This document shows positions 7,957 to 10,714 of a DNA stretch of 10,714 bases, in pieces. A program made the position numbers and the translations under genes. Under the pieces are notes generated by a model. That model made no database searches. It saw only the letters and a program-made list of their open reading frames with translations, and was not told the origin of the DNA. This DNA is from Euperipatoides rowelli (lineage: Eukaryota > Onychophora > Udeonychophora > Euonychophora > Peripatopsidae), in assembly GCA_003024985.2 (NCBI GenBank), contig PXIH01S0000960.1; one strand, written 5' to 3'. Position 1 is the stretch's first letter; each line of letters begins with the position of its first letter.

Positions 7957-8100
7957 CTAAACATTGCTTAAACTATCCATAAAATCATCTAACCTAAAGC
8001 TTAAAAGATTCAACTGACTTAGATTCTACAACTTTTCCTGGTAAACTATTCCAAAATGATACAACTCTATTTGGAACAAACTTTTGGCATAAAAATAAAC
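7957..8100 (-). pseudogene. LINE D: C-terminal end of a CR1/jockey-like retrotransposon, nested in LINE C
   Basis: The minus strand reads KFVPNRVVSFWNSLPGKVV, followed by ESKSVESFKL, and after a one-base shift RLDDFMDSLSNV and a stop at 7957-7959. WNSLP is at 8039-8053. RVVxxWNxLP...FKxRLD is the standard C-terminus of CR1/jockey-type ORF2 proteins. Only the last 45-50 residues are present, the usual result of strong 5' truncation. The 3' UTR probably extends left toward about 7880. The fragment lies in opposite orientation between the two parts of LINE C. Confidence 0.7.
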
Positions 8101-8109
8101 AAATTGAAA

Positions 8110-8625
8110 CAGAGATAGGAATCGCAAAATATGTATTTTGGAAACAAAAAACTTCTAAGAAGAGACATTAAAATTGGAGATTTTAAAATGCTATGTTTGG
8201 TCAGTTTTCTTATATGGATGTAAGACTTGGAATTGAACCAAAGACTTGGAAAAGAAGATCAATGCGTTTGATATCAGGTGTGCAAGAATAATGTTGGAAA
8301 TAAAATGGACAGATTTCATCCGATGAGGAAGTGTGGAAAAGATGGTGGGAGGGGGGGTGGTATAGTCTTATGAATGAAGTATGGAAGAGGAAATGGAATT
8401 ATATCTGTCATGTCTTGATATGATCTGCAAGAATTAAACTATCAATGGCAATTGACCAAAAGGGGAAACAGAGGAGGAATACCAAGAAGAGATTGACTGG
8501 ATGACCTTAAGGACAGGGCTAACATCAGACAATTTTCTGTAATAAAAGTAAGAGCTCAAGATATAAATCTTTGGCGATCCATGAATGTACATCTCCGCAT
8601 TGGAGAACACACTCAATGATAAGTT
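8110..8625 (+). pseudogene. LINE C, second part: C-terminal region of a LINE ORF2
   Basis: The peptide resumes with IGIAKYVFWKQK (about 8116), shifts frame, then gives KCYVWSVFLYGCKTW (from 8186), a stop, TKDLEKKINAFDIRCARIM and EIKWTD. Farther on are VWKRKWNYICHV (about 8378), DQKGKQRRNTKKRLTG (about 8456) and VRAQDINLWRSM (about 8548-8585), ending at stops near 8620. The CYVWSVxLYGCxTW...AFxxRCxRxMLxIxWTD pattern is very common in animal LINE proteins, followed by a GHVLR-like and a GKxxRGRPK-like block. The AATAAA-rich stretch after 8640 could be its 3' end. At least two frameshifts and several stops make it dead. Confidence 0.75.
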
Positions 8626-9073
8626 AATTTTACAAACACAAGTTAAATATAATAAATGTACACTTTATGAATAAATAAAATGGCATTTAATATCTTATTG
8701 AATTTAATAAAAAACACAAAGATACACAACTTGAATTATGAAATAAATATAATGAAGGCTAGTTGAATTGGGAAACAAAATCTATATTTAAAAGTGTACA
8801 ATGATAAAATCAATTGAATTATCAACTAAATAAGATATAATGTATAGGAACTAGAGTTTAAAAGCAAACCAGGAAATATACTTGAATGGGAGTCCCAAAA
8901 TCTCTTAATTCTGTACTGGTCCTAGACTAAAGGAATGTCATATGATATAGTTACTTTATATTTCCTTAAAAAAATAATCAATATTTTTGTTTTAAATAAC
9001 AAGCAAATAATAACTAATAATTCAGAATAACATCAATGTGTAATTTATTCAGTTAATTCAGTAAATAATATCG

Positions 9074-9098
9074 TTTTTTTTTTCTGGGGGGGGGGGGG
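9074..9098 (+). repeat. Adjacent T10 and G13 homopolymers
   Basis: Ten T bases (9074-9083), then CT, then thirteen G bases (9086-9098). Long G runs are unstable and are often mis-sized in sequencing, so the exact length is uncertain. Confidence 0.75.
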
Positions 9099-9900
9099 TC
9101 AGGGCTCCTGTTTAGGCTAAGCTTTTGACCTTGTGAACTTTTATAGCAACTAGTCATTAAAACTGAATGTTATAAGCATTTTTTTATTTAAGGATTTTGT
9201 TCACTGCATCTATTGTAATCTAAATAAATATTCTTTTTCTACAAACTTCCTCATTCCTTTGAACTCTTTTGTTTATTTACCATTGATCTTTGGCAAGACT
9301 TCATCACTAGTAGCTTTATGCATATCAACACTCAGAAGTAATAAATATCTTGATGACATCAAATAGCTACCAATGTCTGCTAAATTAAAAAAATTCTTCC
9401 AATTTCTTCATTTGAATGAAAGAAAATTGACAAGGAATTCATGAAATTGTAATGAAAAGTGATAGATTGGTTGTTATTTTGTTTGTTTATTGTTGTCATT
9501 GTTTGAATTAAGAATTTCCTTCCTTACGCATATTTTTTTCTGTTTCATAAACATTATTTTGTTTTTGTTTAATTAGAAATATTAGGTTTAGAAAATAAAA
9601 ATATTGACATTCCAAATTAATATTTGATTACTCTCAGGTTTCTGAAAGAATTAGGCTATATGGTGTATGTCAAGCAGAAGTACATGTCAAAAGCTCTGAC
9701 CAAAACAATTCCTATGATCAAAATAAAATCATTATTCTAAAAATTTAGATAATAATATTGTCAGACTTTAAACTTAAAATCTTTGAAAGAATTTGTTTCA
9801 GGTATTAATTTGATAAATTATCTAATTGTAGGCCTATTGTTACTTTTAAACACTTTTCTTCTTTACTTGTATTGGTTTTTCTTTTTCCTAGTTTTTCACT

Positions 9901-9920
9901 TTAACCCTTTAAGGCCCACA
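9901..9920 (+). mobile_element. Possible piggyBac-like terminus (TTAA followed by CCCTTT)
   Basis: TTAA is followed directly by CCCTTTAAGGCCCACA, the form taken by many piggyBac-family ends. No matching AAAGGGTTAA end was found elsewhere in the window, so the partner may lie outside or the motif may be chance. Confidence 0.2.
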
Positions 9921-10714
9921 TGATTTTATTAATTTTTGCAGTGTTTGAGATAAATGTCATCTAAATAAATAGGAAATTGCTAAATAAATTATAATATTTT
10001 TTTTGTCCAGAAAGACTCCTTTAGATGCTTGAAACAGGCCCCCCAGTTTATCAAAAATTGTAATTTATTTATTTTAAACAAAAACTTATTAAAATATTAT
10101 CTATGTATTTATTATTTATTTAAAACTGAGAGAATTTGTGAATTAATCATTTATAAGGTTTCATAACTAAATAAAATCACTAATTCTCAAAAAATCAATG
10201 TGTTTAGATATATGAGTCCAAATTTTTTAAATTTTCTGGTGAATTTTCATTTTAACCAAATGCTTTTCTGCAGAGGTGTTTTATTTTAATAATACTGTAT
10301 TTCAGTTATTTTTTATGACCATGAGTAAAGGTTTCATGTAAATGAATTTAATACAGCTCAGACACATTTCAACAAGGAATGCATTCACATGCTCACTGAT
10401 TAAAGGTGAGTTTTCATGACATGAACCAGAAAATGGTAGGTTCAATTGGTTCGATGTGGTTAGCTATAAAACATCACATCCGATATGTTTGGTTAGACTT
10501 TTGGTTAACCAATTAGATGATCGCAAAAACTCTTTGGTTGGCTTTTGTAGTTAGATTTAAAAATAGCTTCCGGTAAGCAAAAAAATAATGTTTAACAACA
10601 ATGGCTAGTAATAAAAACATGTTAATAATTTAAATCTCAGAGAATATAATAAATTTCACATCCAGAGTTAATTATGACCTATTTTTACAGTTGAAGAGCC
10701 ATTCTAGACCATCA

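Larger units (their letters stand above)
8640..10714. other. AT-rich non-coding DNA, no gene recognised
   Basis: No open frame with protein-like composition and no clear transposon structure was found on either strand. Notable words are the T10/G13 tract at 9074-9098, a TTAACCCTTTAAGG motif at 9901, a 13-base palindrome TTCATGACATGAA near 10412, and TTGGTTAACCAA at 10501-10512. The stretch is probably more intron of the TSR gene, but no downstream exon is visible to prove it. Confidence 0.5.

Noticed and set aside
8434-8616. Minus-strand open frame of 60 codons
   Set aside because: It is a shadow of the LINE C C-terminal region on the plus strand.
10678-10714. Next TSR-gene exon starting after TTTTTACAG at the window end
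   Set aside because: The AG is preceded by a reasonable pyrimidine tract, but the phase required by the upstream exon gives an immediate stop (T then TGA), and no Trp or Cys pattern follows.
1-10714. CRISPR array, tRNA or rRNA gene
   Set aside because: No regularly spaced direct repeats and no recognisable tRNA or rRNA sequence were seen on either strand.

Overview
This is AT-rich eukaryotic, most likely invertebrate metazoan, DNA. It holds one clear host coding exon at the extreme left and then about 10.5 kb of non-coding sequence, most simply read as one large intron filled with decayed transposable elements. The case for a metazoan is the exon, which encodes most of a thrombospondin type 1 repeat of the ADAMTS/papilin kind between good splice sites, together with several non-LTR retrotransposon lineages typical of animals. 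I cannot name the species. There are no bacterial features such as operons, Shine-Dalgarno sites or CRISPR arrays.

Layout. Position 79-208 (+) is the TSR exon. Positions 209-1490 are plain AT-rich intron. Positions 1492-1882 hold a dispersed-repeat relic made of two diverged copies of a unit of about 160 bp. Positions 1890-2341 are unassigned and include a short degenerate CCCTAA-like tract. Positions 2350-6936 form the main structure: a 4,587-bp insertion bounded by perfect 14-bp terminal inverted repeats (CAGGGATGGCCAAC) and a perfect 8-bp target-site duplication (GTCTATAT), the signature of a hAT-superfamily DNA transposon. Almost none of its interior looks like hAT. It is occupied by two retrotransposon pseudogenes arranged tail to tail: LINE A (+, about 2500-4355, CR1/jockey-like, YADD box intact) and LINE B (-, about 4355-6922, endonuclease plus reverse transcriptase). 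LINE B carries a 62-nt near-perfect palindrome and runs right up to the right-hand terminal repeat.

To the right of the hAT-like element lies a cluster of smaller LINE remnants. LINE E (-, about 7150-7440) and LINE D (-, about 7957-8100) are C-terminal tails of CR1/jockey-like ORF2 proteins. LINE C (+) is split into 7479-7700 and 8110-8625, and LINE D sits in the gap, which implies nested insertion. Positions 8640-10714 show no gene or recognisable element beyond homopolymer tracts and a possible piggyBac-like end.

None of the retrotransposon fragments can make a functional protein as it stands: all carry stops, frameshifts or truncations. I find no convincing new biological system. The items most worth checking are the composite hAT-like element with LINE cargo and the palindrome inside LINE B.
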